Source of the DNA: SCN-69-37 sp044507065
Lineage (GTDB): Bacteria; Acidobacteriota; Vicinamibacteria; Vicinamibacterales; SCN-69-37
Direction: 5' to 3'
Length of the DNA stretch: 64,000 nucleotides
NCBI GenBank assembly: GCA_044507065.1
Contig: JBIQJY010000010.1
Coordinates: 1-64,000, forward strand
Shown: positions 8,983 to 18,201 of the stretch, piece by piece
How the letters are laid out: each line of letters begins with the position of its first letter
How positions within the stretch are numbered: the first letter of the stretch is position 1
Made by a program: the position numbers and the translations under genes
Notes under the pieces: model-generated
The model's input: the letters and a program-made list of their open reading frames with translations, nothing else
Databases searched by the model: none
What the model was told of the DNA's origin: nothing

Positions 8983-9702
8983 ATGGCGGTGTCCGCGCAT
9001 CCACACGGGAATGTCGAGGCCGGCTATCAGCCCGACGTGCGGCGGGCGGCCAGGGTCCGCATCGCCCGCACGACCGGTCTCTGGTACCTCGCGGTTGGCG
9101 TCACCGGCATGTTCGGGTTCCTGATTGTCAGGCCCGCGCTGTTTGCCGTCGACGATCCATCCGCCACGCTGGCACACCTGCTCGAGCGGGAGGCACTCGC
9201 CCGCGTCGGGATCGCGCTCGAGATGGGGATTGTGATGACCCAGGCGCTCGCCGCTCTCTGGTTCTTCCGCCTGTTCCGCGAGGTCGACAGTTTCGCCGCG
9301 GGCGCGATCGCCGTGTTCGGATGCATCAATGCGATCGCCGTCCTCGTGAGCGCGGCGGCGCTTGCCACGGCCCTCCAGGTGGCACTCCATCCGATTGGAG
9401 CCGGCGGCGAGGTGCAACTGCTGTATCTGTTCAGCAACAGCCTCTGGCAGGTGGGCAACCTGTTTTTCGGCCTCTGGCTGATTCCGATGGGCTGGTGCGT
9501 CCTGCGGTCGCGGTGGATGCCCGTCACGCTGGGGCGGATCCTCATCGTCGGCGGCGTCGGATACGTCCTCCTGCCATTCGTCGCGCAACTCGCGCCTGGC
9601 GTGGGCGTGGCGGTTGCTGTCCTGCCGCTGACCGCGACCGTTGGTGAGTTCTGGATGATCGGCTACCTGCTCGTCCGCGGTGTGAGTCGCACGGCGGCGT
9701 GA
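8983..9702 (+). CDS. DUF4386 family integral membrane protein
   Basis: This 239-residue protein matches the DUF4386 layout: an N-terminal basic segment (ARVRIARTTGLWYL) followed by about six hydrophobic helices ending near the C-terminus. No function is established for the family. ATG 8983 is chosen because AAGGAGG at 8971-8977 precedes it by 5 nt; the ORF also contains an upstream ATG at 8968 without a site. It is divergent from, and probably controlled by, the adjacent TetR protein. A role in membrane stress or export is only a guess from this arrangement. Confidence 0.82.
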   Translation: MAVSAHPHGNVEAGYQPDVRRAARVRIARTTGLWYLAVGVTGMFGFLIVRPALFAVDDPSATLAHLLEREALARVGIALEMGIVMTQALAALWFFRLFREVDSFAAGAIAVFGCINAIAVLVSAAALATALQVALHPIGAGGEVQLLYLFSNSLWQVGNLFFGLWLIPMGWCVLRSRWMPVTLGRILIVGGVGYVLLPFVAQLAPGVGVAVAVLPLTATVGEFWMIGYLLVRGVSRTAA

Positions 9703-9720
9703 CGTCAGTCGCGGCGTCAC

Positions 9721-10503
9721 GTGCCACAATGGCGCGTGCCCGCGCTCCGCCGGATCACCGTCACGCGTTACGCGACACCACTGCGCGAGGGCGGATCGCT
9801 TCCCGCCATTGTCGAGGCCGACGATGACGGGCTGTACGTGCTGAAGTTCCGGGCGGCCGGACACGGGGCGCTCGCGCTCATTGCCGAGGTCGTGGCGGGG
9901 GAAATCGCCCGCGCGCTCGGGCTGCCCGTACCGGAGATCGTGATTGCCTCGGTCGATGCCGAGCTGGCGCGCACCGAACCCGACCCCGAGATCCACGCGC
10001 TCATCCACGACAGTGCCGGCCTCAACGTCGCGCTCGACTACCTGCCGGGCGCGGTCAACTACGATCCGGTCGTCCACACGCTGGCGTCCGACCTGGCGTC
10101 GCGCATCGTGTGGTTCGACGCCCTCGTCTCGAACGTCGATCGCACGGCACGCAACACGAACATGCTGATGTGGCACGGCCGGCCGTGGCTCATCGACCAC
10201 GGGTCGACGTTGTACTTCCACCACTCGCCCGACTGGCCGTCCGAGCGACAGCGCGCCCGCGCGGCGTTCCCGCCGATCCGCGAGCACGTGCTCCTGCAGT
10301 CCGCGACGGCGCTTGCCGACGTGGATCGCGTACTCGCGGCGGCGCTCCCGCCCGATGTCGTCGCCGGCATCGTGGCGCTCGTGCCGGACGAATGGTTTCC
10401 GGCAGGCACGGCGGCCGAGGGCCGCGCGGCCTACTCGCGATACCTGATCGACCGGCTCCGGGACCCGCGCCCGTTTCTCGAGGAGGCGGCCGGTGGCCGC
10501 TGA
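9721..10503 (+). CDS. HipA-like kinase family protein
   Basis: This 260-residue protein resembles the short HipA-like kinases. It keeps the kinase core elements VLKF (ATP lysine), NVDRTARNTNML with catalytic D140 and WLIDHGSTL with metal-binding D159. It lacks the N-terminal HipA_N domain of classic HipA toxins. The start is GTG 9721 or GTG 9736; neither has a strong ribosome site. The stop overlaps the next gene (DUF3037) by 11 bp, a pairing seen in many genomes. Whether the pair is a toxin-antitoxin-like unit is not known; no HipB-like antitoxin is present. It may phosphorylate a protein or small molecule. Confidence 0.8.
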   Translation: MPQWRVPALRRITVTRYATPLREGGSLPAIVEADDDGLYVLKFRAAGHGALALIAEVVAGEIARALGLPVPEIVIASVDAELARTEPDPEIHALIHDSAGLNVALDYLPGAVNYDPVVHTLASDLASRIVWFDALVSNVDRTARNTNMLMWHGRPWLIDHGSTLYFHHSPDWPSERQRARAAFPPIREHVLLQSATALADVDRVLAAALPPDVVAGIVALVPDEWFPAGTAAEGRAAYSRYLIDRLRDPRPFLEEAAGGR

Positions 10504-10882
10504 GTGCACCTACGACTACGCGATCGTGCGCGTGGTCCCGCGTGTCGACCGCGGTGAGCGGATCAACGCCGGCGTCATCCTGTCGTGTGCCGACAGCGAC
10601 TTCCTGGAGGCGCGGATCGAACTCGACGAGGCCGCGCTGCTGGCAATCGACCCGGACGTGGATCTGGAGGCCGTCCGGACGAACCTCGCGGCCATCGTGG
10701 CGATTTGTCGCGGCGGGTCCGAGGCCGGCCCGATCGGGCAACTTCCGGCCCGCGGACGATTCCGCTGGCTCGTGGCGCCGCGCAGCACGATGATCCAGCC
10801 ATCGCGGGTTCACACCGGCCGCACGTCCGATCCGGTGGCCTGCGTCGAACGGCTCATGGACCGCCTCGTCCGACGTCGATAG
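10493..10882 (+). CDS. DUF3037 domain protein
   Basis: This 129-residue cytoplasmic protein begins YDYAIVRVVPRVDRGERINAGVI, the DUF3037 signature. The GTG start at 10493 has AGGAGG at 10481-10486, 6 nt upstream and inside the HipA-like gene, so the two are translated together. No catalytic residues are recognised. Its constant pairing with HipA-like kinases suggests it is the partner or substrate of that kinase, which is inference from context. Confidence 0.8.
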   Translation: MAAECTYDYAIVRVVPRVDRGERINAGVILSCADSDFLEARIELDEAALLAIDPDVDLEAVRTNLAAIVAICRGGSEAGPIGQLPARGRFRWLVAPRSTMIQPSRVHTGRTSDPVACVERLMDRLVRRR

Positions 10883-10889
10883 GCTGCGG

Positions 10890-13595
10890 TCAGTCGGCTT
10901 CACCCAGCAGCACGAACCCCGCCCAGAATGCGGGGTCTTCCGACAGGACGATGGTACCGAGTCGGGTCTCGACCGTCACCCGGCCGGCCCGCAGGTCCGC
11001 GATCAGGCGCAGTTGTGCGGTCCGCAGCGCCGATGCCTTGTCCGCGCCGGCGAGCCAGGCGCGGTAGAAGGCCGGCAGCAGCCGCGTGGTGGGGGCATCG
11101 GCCACGTCCCAGATGCTCGCGACGACCGACGGGGTCCCAGCGGAAATGAACGCGCGCGCGAGCGCGGCGATACCGTCGCCGGTCGGCGGCCCACCGCCCG
11201 ACCGGCACGCGCTCATCACGACGAGGTCGGCGTCGAGCGACAACCCATAGATCTTGTCGGGCGTGAGCTGGCCCGACGTCGACGCGTCGCCCGATCGCCC
11301 GAGCGCCAGGAACGACCCCGCGGGATTCGCGTCGCGCACGATGCCATGCGTGGCGAAGTGAATCACCGAATGGCGACCGGCCTCCGCAAGGACGCGCGGT
11401 TCGGTCGCGTCGGCGCCCGACAGGACCGTCGCGCCGGGCCACGAACGCGCGATGGCGCGCACCTCCGCGTCGGCTCCCGGCAGCGGCGGCAGCACGGGGT
11501 CGCCCGGAACGTGCGGCGGCGCTGACGGGTTGGACACAAGCAGCGCGGGTGCCGATCGCGGCGGCCGTGCATCGGTGCGTCTGGTGTAGGCGAAGAATCC
11601 GCCGGCTGGCGCGGTGTGCACCGCGAATCGCTCCACCAGATACCGGCCGCGCGCGTCGCGCAGGGCGGCAAACGGTACGGCGGTCAGCGGTCCGTGCGGC
11701 ACGATGGTCAGGCGCGCGCCGGGCGTGGTTGGCAGGTGCGAGGCGATTGGTGCAATCAGCACGTCATACAACTCGCGCCACGCTCGTCGGGGCGGCATGA
11801 CGATCGGGATCGTCTGCGCGCCGCGGGTGACGATTGTGCGTGCCGACGCGTCGTCGGCGCCGGCGGTGGATGTGAAGGCGGTGATCTCCCGCGTCATGGC
11901 CATGAGCCGCGCCGTCGACAGCGGCGTCACCGCATGGTGGACGGTGCCGTCAGGCGCCACCGTCCAGGCATACAGCGCGTCGTCATCGACCCAGTAGACG
12001 AGCAGCGTCGTCTTCAGGCGCGCGGCTGTTGCGACCAGGTCGGCTACGCGTGCCGGCCGTGCGACGGCGTCGCTGCGCCGGAACGTGGCCGGCGCGCTCG
12101 GCGATCCCGCAACGGCCCGCGCGAGCGTTGCTCGACCGGAGGTGTTCTCGTCGCGCGAGGCCATCAGATCGAGCAGCGCTCGCGACCGGCCAAGTTCCGC
12201 TGTCTCGAGCGCCTCCAGGGGGCGGCCCTGACGGAGCAGCAGACGAACGGCGAGCGAGTAGGCGGGAGTCCACAACTGACCGAACCCCTGCTTCATGAAG
12301 TCCGACGGGACGAGCGAGGCGTGCTGTTGCTCGATCGTGCGGAGCACCGCCCGGTGATCGTCGAGTGCTGCGGCTTCGTCGCCACGCGCCAGGGCGATTG
12401 CCGCGCGCTGCAGCCGGGCCGACGCGCAGTCGAACTGCGTGGTCTCGGCGCAGTGCGACATGGCCGTCTCGATCCCCGCCGCCGCACGATTGGCGTCGCC
12501 GAGCAGCAGGTCCGCACGCGCCAGTTGCATGTACCGTCGCGTCCGGTAGGCGGGTGCGGCGTCGTCGACCGCCTGCGCCAGCAGGTTGCGCCCGCGCGTA
12601 AGGTCGCCGGCCGTCACCAGCAGGTCGCCGTAGCTCGCGCGGAGGAACGCGAGGATCGAGGCCGGCGCACCATCCGAGGCCAGGTCCAGTGCGCGCTCGT
12701 AGTACTGCCGGGCGCGCGTCACGTCTCCGAGCATCTGATAGGTGGCGGCGACGGCATTGAGACTCTGGATGTGCGCGTAGGCCGAATACGCCGTCTCGTG
12801 CAGGGCGAGCGCCGCTTGCTGGTACTCGAGCGCGGCCTCGAGCTGCCCATGCGCGCGATAGAGGCGCCCCAGGCTGTTGTAGATGGTGCCGAGACGTACG
12901 GGGTCGACGTCGCCCCCGAGCGCGGCCGCCGCGGCATCGAGCGCGCCGATCGCGCGGACGAAGTCGCCACGGTTGAAGAATCGGTCGCCCAGGAGGTGGA
13001 GCACCGCCGCCTCGATCTGACGGTGGCCGAGTGCGCGGGCATCAGCGGCAAGTTCCGACGACAGGTCATCGATGCCGGGGGTGTCGTCGGTGACGCGCAG
13101 GGCCTGATACCGCGCGTGCAACCGCCCGTGCCCGTCGCCCGCCTGTTCGAACGCGGCGATGGCTCGGGCAAAGTGACTGCGCGCCTCGGATCTCGTCCCG
13201 GTGACGCCGGCCACGATGCCGAGGCTGACGTAGAGGTGGCCGATGTCGCCCGGCGTTCCCGCCGGTTCGAGCAGCTGCCGCGCCCGCAGCAACCACGCGC
13301 GCGCGTCGTCGTATCGCAGGCGCTCGGCCGCGACCGAACCGAGTCCCAGCCAGCCGCGGCCCTCCCAGAGCGGGTCCCGCGCGGTACGACCGAGGTCGAG
13401 CAGCCGCTCGTATCCGGTGGCCGCCGTGTCGAAGTCGCGAGCGGCGAACGCGTGCCGGGCCGCCGTCGCGACGCTCTCGAGCGGTTCGGCGGAGGTCTGG
13501 GCGGCGCGCGGCGTTCGGCCGCTCCCGACGGCGATCAGGATCGCGAGTGCCAGAACGCGCATGCGCCTGGAGCGCGCCGGTGCCTGCGCGGTCAT
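10890..13595 (-). CDS. Exported TPR-CHAT protein (caspase-like protease fold)
   Basis: This 901-residue protein has a signal-peptide-like N-terminus (RMRVLALAILIAVG), then about 550 residues of TPR helices (repeats such as RAIGALDAAAAALG, RARQYYERALDLA), then a CHAT domain from about residue 600 to the end. The CHAT catalytic pair is present: H750 in HFATHG and C797 in MSACRSGG. CHAT domains are caspase-like peptidases. The ATG at 13593-13595 overlaps the TGA of the upstream gene (ATGA), so it is the last gene of an ECF sigma / anti-sigma-like / CHAT operon. Export of a CHAT protein is unusual, since most act in the cytoplasm; a membrane-anchored N-terminus is also possible. Domain calls are firm; the substrate is unknown. 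Confidence 0.9.
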   Translation of the reverse strand: MTAQAPARSRRMRVLALAILIAVGSGRTPRAAQTSAEPLESVATAARHAFAARDFDTAATGYERLLDLGRTARDPLWEGRGWLGLGSVAAERLRYDDARAWLLRARQLLEPAGTPGDIGHLYVSLGIVAGVTGTRSEARSHFARAIAAFEQAGDGHGRLHARYQALRVTDDTPGIDDLSSELAADARALGHRQIEAAVLHLLGDRFFNRGDFVRAIGALDAAAAALGGDVDPVRLGTIYNSLGRLYRAHGQLEAALEYQQAALALHETAYSAYAHIQSLNAVAATYQMLGDVTRARQYYERALDLASDGAPASILAFLRASYGDLLVTAGDLTRGRNLLAQAVDDAAPAYRTRRYMQLARADLLLGDANRAAAGIETAMSHCAETTQFDCASARLQRAAIALARGDEAAALDDHRAVLRTIEQQHASLVPSDFMKQGFGQLWTPAYSLAVRLLLRQGRPLEALETAELGRSRALLDLMASRDENTSGRATLARAVAGSPSAPATFRRSDAVARPARVADLVATAARLKTTLLVYWVDDDALYAWTVAPDGTVHHAVTPLSTARLMAMTREITAFTSTAGADDASARTIVTRGAQTIPIVMPPRRAWRELYDVLIAPIASHLPTTPGARLTIVPHGPLTAVPFAALRDARGRYLVERFAVHTAPAGGFFAYTRRTDARPPRSAPALLVSNPSAPPHVPGDPVLPPLPGADAEVRAIARSWPGATVLSGADATEPRVLAEAGRHSVIHFATHGIVRDANPAGSFLALGRSGDASTSGQLTPDKIYGLSLDADLVVMSACRSGGGPPTGDGIAALARAFISAGTPSVVASIWDVADAPTTRLLPAFYRAWLAGADKASALRTAQLRLIADLRAGRVTVETRLGTIVLSEDPAFWAGFVLLGEAD

Positions 13596-14500
13596 GGCTC
13601 CCGCAATGCGGCCGCCGCGTCGCACGCGCGCGCGGCACGTGGCGATGAGCCCGTGCAGAGTCCGGCCAGGCTGGCGCGAGCTGTCGCGGCATCGCCGGAT
13701 CGTTCCGCGGCAATGGCGAGGTACCAGGCGACGTCGTCTCGAAACGTGGGGTCGTCCAGCGCACGAGCTGCCTGCAGTACCGTCGCGGCACCCGGTGCAT
13801 CACCAGTCATCAACCGGCTGACACCGAGGTAGAACGGCACCTCGATCGAAGCCGGATATCGCGGGGCGATACGAGCGAAGGCCTCCGCAGCCGCGTGGTA
13901 GTTGCCGGCGCGATAGGCGTCGAAGGCGGGAGCGGCTTCGTCGGCGAACGACGCCTCTCGGCCATCGCTGCGCAGCACGAGCGCGCGCGCCGTCAGTTTC
14001 ACCGGCGCGGCTGTGAGCGGAATACGGAAGACCGGCGGCACCGTCGCCACGGCCGACGACGGCAGGGCCCGTGCCTCCTCGGGCACCTGCTGCGGCGCCG
14101 GGCGACGGACGACGACGGCCGTCGTGAGGATGACGAGCGCGGCGGCAAAGCCAATGACACCGAAGACGCGCCAGCGTATGGCTGCACGCCGCGCCACATC
14201 GTGCGCCTCGACCTCGCGGCGGATGCGCGCGAGCAGCCGATCGGCCGAGTCGGGATCGAGCGCCGCTTCCTCGCTCGCCGCGGTGGTACTGCGCACGACC
14301 CCCTGCTGCCATCGACTCGCGGCGAGGCCGGCCGCAAGCGAGGCCTGCGCCGGCGGCGGGAGGGCCTCGGCATCGGCCGCACGAAGGACGTCCGACGGTG
14401 GATCGGCGCGATGCCGGGCAGCCAGCTCGTCGAACTGCGCGCGCAGATCGCCGGGAAGCGCGTCGTCCTGCTCGTCGAAGGCGTCTCGGCGGCGGGTCAT
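13592..14500 (-). CDS. Membrane anti-sigma-factor-like protein with TPR-like C-terminus
   Basis: This 302-residue protein has a cytoplasmic helical region (1-115), one membrane span (about 118-140, VFGVIGFAAALVILTTAVVV) and an extracytoplasmic C-terminus with TPR-like helices (AFDAYRAGNYHAAAEAFARI). Its start overlaps the stop of the ECF sigma gene (ATGA) and its stop overlaps the CHAT start, so all three are coupled. Position and topology match an anti-sigma factor, though the zinc-binding HxxxCxxC motif of ZAS proteins is absent. It probably holds the sigma factor until the external TPR or CHAT partner signals. Confidence 0.72.
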   Translation of the reverse strand: MTRRRDAFDEQDDALPGDLRAQFDELAARHRADPPSDVLRAADAEALPPPAQASLAAGLAASRWQQGVVRSTTAASEEAALDPDSADRLLARIRREVEAHDVARRAAIRWRVFGVIGFAAALVILTTAVVVRRPAPQQVPEEARALPSSAVATVPPVFRIPLTAAPVKLTARALVLRSDGREASFADEAAPAFDAYRAGNYHAAAEAFARIAPRYPASIEVPFYLGVSRLMTGDAPGAATVLQAARALDDPTFRDDVAWYLAIAAERSGDAATARASLAGLCTGSSPRAARACDAAAALREP

Positions 14501-14976
14501 GCGGTCCTGCCTCGGGTCTGACCGTACGTCTTGCGCACGAGCGTCAGCGCGTACTGGAGATAGCCCTTCACCTGGTTCTCGGTGAGTCCCGTCGTCTGCG
14601 CGATCTCCGCGCGCGTGAGGCCCTCCACGTAGCGCAGGATGAGGCACGAGCGGTGCACGTCCTTGAGCTCAGCGCTCTCGAGCAGCCACGTTTCGAGTTC
14701 CGGCGCCGGGGTGGCGGGTTCGTCGACCGCCGTCAGGCTCAGTGCGTGTCGCTGCGCGACCTGCTGGCGACGCCAGTGGTCGCGCGCGCGATTCCGGACC
14801 ACGGTCAACAGCCATCCCGGCAGGCGGAAGGCGTCGATTCGATCCTGGTGACGGCAGAGCTCGAGAAAGGCCTCGGCGGTGAGGTCCTCCGCCACCGCCC
14901 GGTTGCCCACGCAGCGCAGGGCAAACCTGTAGACGGACGGCAGGTGCGCGCGGTAGAGCTCGTCGAATCCGTCCAC
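14497..14976 (-). CDS. ECF-type RNA polymerase sigma factor
   Basis: This 159-residue protein is a sigma-70 factor with only regions 2 and 4. Region 2 is about 5-75 (FDELYRAHLPSVYRFALR, EDLTAEAFLELCRH, WLLTVVRNRARDHWRR) and region 4 about 100-155 (SCLILRYVEGLTRAEIAQTTG, ENQVKGYLQYALTLVRK). It heads the three-gene coupled operon with a membrane anti-sigma-like protein and an exported CHAT protein. The 176-bp space to the divergent gene at 15153 should hold its promoter, which may be autoregulated, but no motif was recognised there. Confidence 0.92.
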   Translation of the reverse strand: MDGFDELYRAHLPSVYRFALRCVGNRAVAEDLTAEAFLELCRHQDRIDAFRLPGWLLTVVRNRARDHWRRQQVAQRHALSLTAVDEPATPAPELETWLLESAELKDVHRSCLILRYVEGLTRAEIAQTTGLTENQVKGYLQYALTLVRKTYGQTRGRTA

Positions 14977-15152
14977 GTGGCCTCATTTCCGAACCGGACG
15001 ATCGAACTCACGCAGGGTGTGAGGGGAGTTCTAGCCGTTCCGGCCGCAGCCGTCAATGCCGGGGTGGTGTCGCGGTGGATTCTTCCGTTTCACGGCGTCG
15101 TGCGTATTCCTAGCGGACCGGGACAGCACCTGTGCCCGGGCCCGGAGGAGTC

Positions 15153-15527
15153 ATGAACGCCAAGCAGGGTCTCGCCTGTTCGCTCGTCGTGTGTCTTGCC
15201 GTCAATCTCATCCCGGCACGGGCCTGGGCCGGCACCGGTCCCGCGCCCGACGATGTCGCGCCGGCCGAGTCAGTACGGGCCGTCCCGGACGTCGACCTCA
15301 AGGCAGCGGTCCGTGACGCCGTTGCACGCCTCGATCCCGTCGAGCCATCGCCTCGTCCCGTCGCTGCAGCCAGGGCTCGCACAGCGGCACCCACGGCGGC
15401 CGTTCGTCAGGGCGGCGGCGGTATGGGCGCGGTCATCGGCATTGTCAGTCTGGTCGCGGGGCTTGGCATGACCTACTACATGATCAAAGAGATGAAGAAG
15501 GACGACCCGACGCCGGACGGTCAGTGA
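15153..15527 (+). CDS. Small exported protein with C-terminal membrane segment
   Basis: This 124-residue protein is of unknown function. It has a signal peptide (1-26, CLAVNLIPARAWAG), an Ala/Pro/Arg-rich linker and a glycine-rich hydrophobic helix near the end (GAVIGIVSLVAGLGMTYYMI) followed by a short charged tail. GGAGG at 15144-15148 sits 4 nt before ATG 15153. It is divergent from the ECF sigma gene and may belong to that regulon, which is inferred from position only. Confidence 0.65.
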   Translation: MNAKQGLACSLVVCLAVNLIPARAWAGTGPAPDDVAPAESVRAVPDVDLKAAVRDAVARLDPVEPSPRPVAAARARTAAPTAAVRQGGGGMGAVIGIVSLVAGLGMTYYMIKEMKKDDPTPDGQ

Positions 15528-15662
15528 TCGCAAACGGAGGTGAGGAATCCGTCCGGCTCGGCGCGTGATCCGCTGTCGTTCGTCACGGCCAACGCGGACC
15601 TGCCGCGGGTGAGTACGCCTTCGCGATCCTTCCCGCGGGCTCTGGTGCGGAGCTCTGGGACT

Positions 15663-15680
15663 TCGGCGTCGACGCCGAGT
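15663..15680. terminator. Palindrome between convergent genes
   Basis: A CGGCGTCGACGCCG palindrome lies at 15664-15677 in the 164-bp space between the small exported protein gene and the ABC permease gene, which converge here. GGGAC (15657-15661) and GTCCC further out could extend the stem. No T-tract is seen on either strand; the remaining space shows no gene. Confidence 0.3.
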
Positions 15681-15691
15681 GACGCGCGTCC

Positions 15692-17314
15692 CTACGCGAA
15701 CATCCGGGTGCGACTCTCCACGAAGTCGTCCAGGTATCCAGGCACGCGGTTCTCGAGCACGCGCAGCGAGACCCGCCCGAGCGCCCACGCCAGCGCCGAC
15801 AGGATCGCGGCGCCGGCGATGACGCGCACCGGGTGCGGGAAGACCCAGAAGGCCTGTACCCCGCCGAGAATTGCCGCCACCACCAGGCAGGCCAGCATGA
15901 TGCTCAGGTTGCCCGCGGCGCGCGTCGGATCGGGTGGACGGGTGAACGGCAGGCCCGTCTGGAGTGGCGCGAACAGCGTCACGTAGACCGACAGCACCGC
16001 CAGCGCGTAGCCGGCGAACAGGGCCGCATCGACGACGTTCCAGAGGAGCGTGCCCGCCACGAAGATGCATGCCGACGGGAGCAGCGCGGCCATGATCCAG
16101 ACCGCCGTCAGCGTGCCACGCACGACGCCACGGAGCGCCGAAGCGGGCACCGTGAGGAAGATGTCGCGGGCCTTGTAGTGATCGCTGAACGGCAGGAAGT
16201 CCACGGCAATCACACCCGAGATGCCGATCAGGTGCGGCAGCACATGCACCATCGTGAACCCGGAACCGGGCGCCAGCGGTGAGTGCAACGCCCCGCGACC
16301 CGTCGCGACGAGCGCCAGCATCAGCGCCGGGATCGCCGCGCGAAGTGCCGCGCGGCGGAACTGCCAGTCGCGCATTGCCATCTTCAGGACGAACAGACTC
16401 GAGCCGAGCCCCGCGCGACTCCCGGTCATCCACGCCAGCCTGCGGGAGAACCAGGGGCGGCCGGGCCGGCGTGACGGCGGGCGCTTCGACCGCAACACCG
16501 TCGAGACGCGGGTCATGTAGCCCTGGCTGAGCGCGCGGAACCCGGCGACGACGAGCGCGGCGGCAACCGCCATGGCCGGCAGGGCCATCGTCATCACCAG
16601 CGGCTGGCCGCCGGACTGTCCGGCCAGTCCCAGTGCGGCGAACCACGCCATGGGTGTTGCGGACCAGTACGGTGCGTCGAAGTCAGGACGCACGTCGAGA
16701 AGGCGCGACAGGTGCGGCACCAGCGGGAGGGCCAGCCCGCCGAGCAGCTGCACCCACAACGCGGCCGTGCGAACGCGCGCGACAGGCACGACACGGAACA
16801 CCACACCGAAGACGCCGCACGTGGCCAGGGCCGTGAAGGTGGCTCCGATGACGGCGGCCCCCAGGTGGGTGATGGGATAGAACCAGGCGGCGCCCGCGAG
16901 GCTGATGCCGGCCAGGGCCGGCGGCAGGTTGAAGGCCCCGGTGATCGCCAGCGAAAAGCCCAGCAGGTAGGTGACCTTGGCCGCGAGGTACGTCAGGTTG
17001 CCCACGGGACGATGGGCCAGCACGGAGGCCTCCGCGGGATTGAGCAGCGCGTCGGCCGCTTCCGACACGAGCAGGGGCACCAGAACGATCGCGGTCATCA
17101 CCTGGCAGATCATGATCACGTCGCGCGCCGGGATCTCGCCGCCGAGGATGACAAGCGCCAGCAGTCCGCCCATCAGCAGGCCGAAGAAGGCGAGGATGCC
17201 GAGCGCCGGTCCGTGCATCGACAGCTGACTGGTCAGTTCGCGGCGCGACCCCAGTGTGCGCAGCAGACCGAGGAGCAGCAGGTACTGCCGGCGGTCGAAC
17301 GCCGCGGTGTTCAC
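15692..17314 (-). CDS. ABC transporter permease
   Basis: This 540-residue integral membrane protein has about twelve hydrophobic helices and a small basic loop near the middle (RVSTVLRSKRPPSRRPGRPW). It resembles ABC-2 type exporter permeases of the kind paired with a single ATPase. Its GTG start at 17312-17314 overlaps the TGA of the ATPase gene, so the two form one coupled unit. Substrate cannot be told; toxic compound or lipid export is possible. The open frame runs further upstream inside the ATPase gene, but the coupled GTG is the better start. Confidence 0.82.
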   Translation of the reverse strand: MNTAAFDRRQYLLLLGLLRTLGSRRELTSQLSMHGPALGILAFFGLLMGGLLALVILGGEIPARDVIMICQVMTAIVLVPLLVSEAADALLNPAEASVLAHRPVGNLTYLAAKVTYLLGFSLAITGAFNLPPALAGISLAGAAWFYPITHLGAAVIGATFTALATCGVFGVVFRVVPVARVRTAALWVQLLGGLALPLVPHLSRLLDVRPDFDAPYWSATPMAWFAALGLAGQSGGQPLVMTMALPAMAVAAALVVAGFRALSQGYMTRVSTVLRSKRPPSRRPGRPWFSRRLAWMTGSRAGLGSSLFVLKMAMRDWQFRRAALRAAIPALMLALVATGRGALHSPLAPGSGFTMVHVLPHLIGISGVIAVDFLPFSDHYKARDIFLTVPASALRGVVRGTLTAVWIMAALLPSACIFVAGTLLWNVVDAALFAGYALAVLSVYVTLFAPLQTGLPFTRPPDPTRAAGNLSIMLACLVVAAILGGVQAFWVFPHPVRVIAGAAILSALAWALGRVSLRVLENRVPGYLDDFVESRTRMFA

Positions 17315-18093
17315 GACCGCAGTCCCTCGATGATCCGCGCCACGCGCGGTTCCACGTCGTCGGCCTCGGTGACCTGGCGGAAGACGTCTTCGAGCGTCGA
17401 TCGATGCGTCGCGGACTTCAGGTCCCCGGGCGAACCGTCGGCCATGATCGTGCCGCGGTTGAGAATCAGCACGCGCGCGCACACCCGCTCGACGACCTCG
17501 AGCACGTGCGAGCTGTAGAGAACGGTGCGGCCCTCGGCCGCGAGCGTCTGCAGCAGGTGCTTGACGAGCACCGCCGAATCCGTATCGAGGCCGGTGAGCG
17601 GCTCGTCGAGGACGAGCATGGTCGGGTCGTGGAGCAGGGCTGCCGAAAGCAGGATCTTCTGCCGCATGCCCTTCGAGTACGCGCCCAGCCGCTGCAACCG
17701 ATCGTCGAGCAGCCCGAAGCCGCCGAGCAACGCCTCGATCCGCGCCTGGAGCACGGGTTCATCGAGGCCGTGGAGTCGTCCGCAGAACTCGAGGAACTCG
17801 AGCCCGCTGAGCGTGTCGTACAGTTCGGCCGCCTCGGGCACGTATCCGATCGTCTTCTTGAGTGCGAAGCTCTCGGCTGGCAGCGTGCAGCCGTTCACGG
17901 CCACCGTGCCCTGCCGTGCCACGAGGATGCCGACGAGGATGCGCAAGAGCGTCGACTTGCCGGCGCCGTTCGGTCCCAGCAGCCCCGTCACTTCGCCAGG
18001 ACGTATCTCGAACGTCAGGCCATGCAGGATCTCGGGGCCGCCGTAGCCGAAGCGGAGATCGCGGACGCGAATGGAGGGCGCGGCGCTCGCCAT
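17311..18093 (-). CDS. ABC transporter ATP-binding protein
   Basis: This 260-residue ATPase has the Walker A GPNGAGKST (about residues 40-48), the Q-loop region, a signature-like segment YSKGMRQKILLS, Walker B MLVLDEPLTGLD and the switch histidine in YSSHVLE. It closely resembles the CcmA/NatA class that drives ABC-2 exporters. The downstream permease overlaps its stop codon. It is separated by 108 bp from the cysN stop, with no feature seen in that space apart from its likely promoter. Confidence 0.93.
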   Translation of the reverse strand: MASAAPSIRVRDLRFGYGGPEILHGLTFEIRPGEVTGLLGPNGAGKSTLLRILVGILVARQGTVAVNGCTLPAESFALKKTIGYVPEAAELYDTLSGLEFLEFCGRLHGLDEPVLQARIEALLGGFGLLDDRLQRLGAYSKGMRQKILLSAALLHDPTMLVLDEPLTGLDTDSAVLVKHLLQTLAAEGRTVLYSSHVLEVVERVCARVLILNRGTIMADGSPGDLKSATHRSTLEDVFRQVTEADDVEPRVARIIEGLRS

Positions 18094-18201
18094 GACGTGC
18101 GGGCCAGTGTATGCCAGAGGGCGGGACAGTCGATATCCCGCGCGGCCACACGGCCGCCCCTGCGGTGGTCGCGCCCCTGCGATGGTGGGGCAGCGCGGGG
18201 G

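Noticed and set aside
8928..10509. Minus-strand open frame continuing upstream of the TetR gene
   Set aside because: The extension is antisense to the DUF4386 and HipA-like genes and has low-complexity composition; the TetR domain and start site fit 8928.
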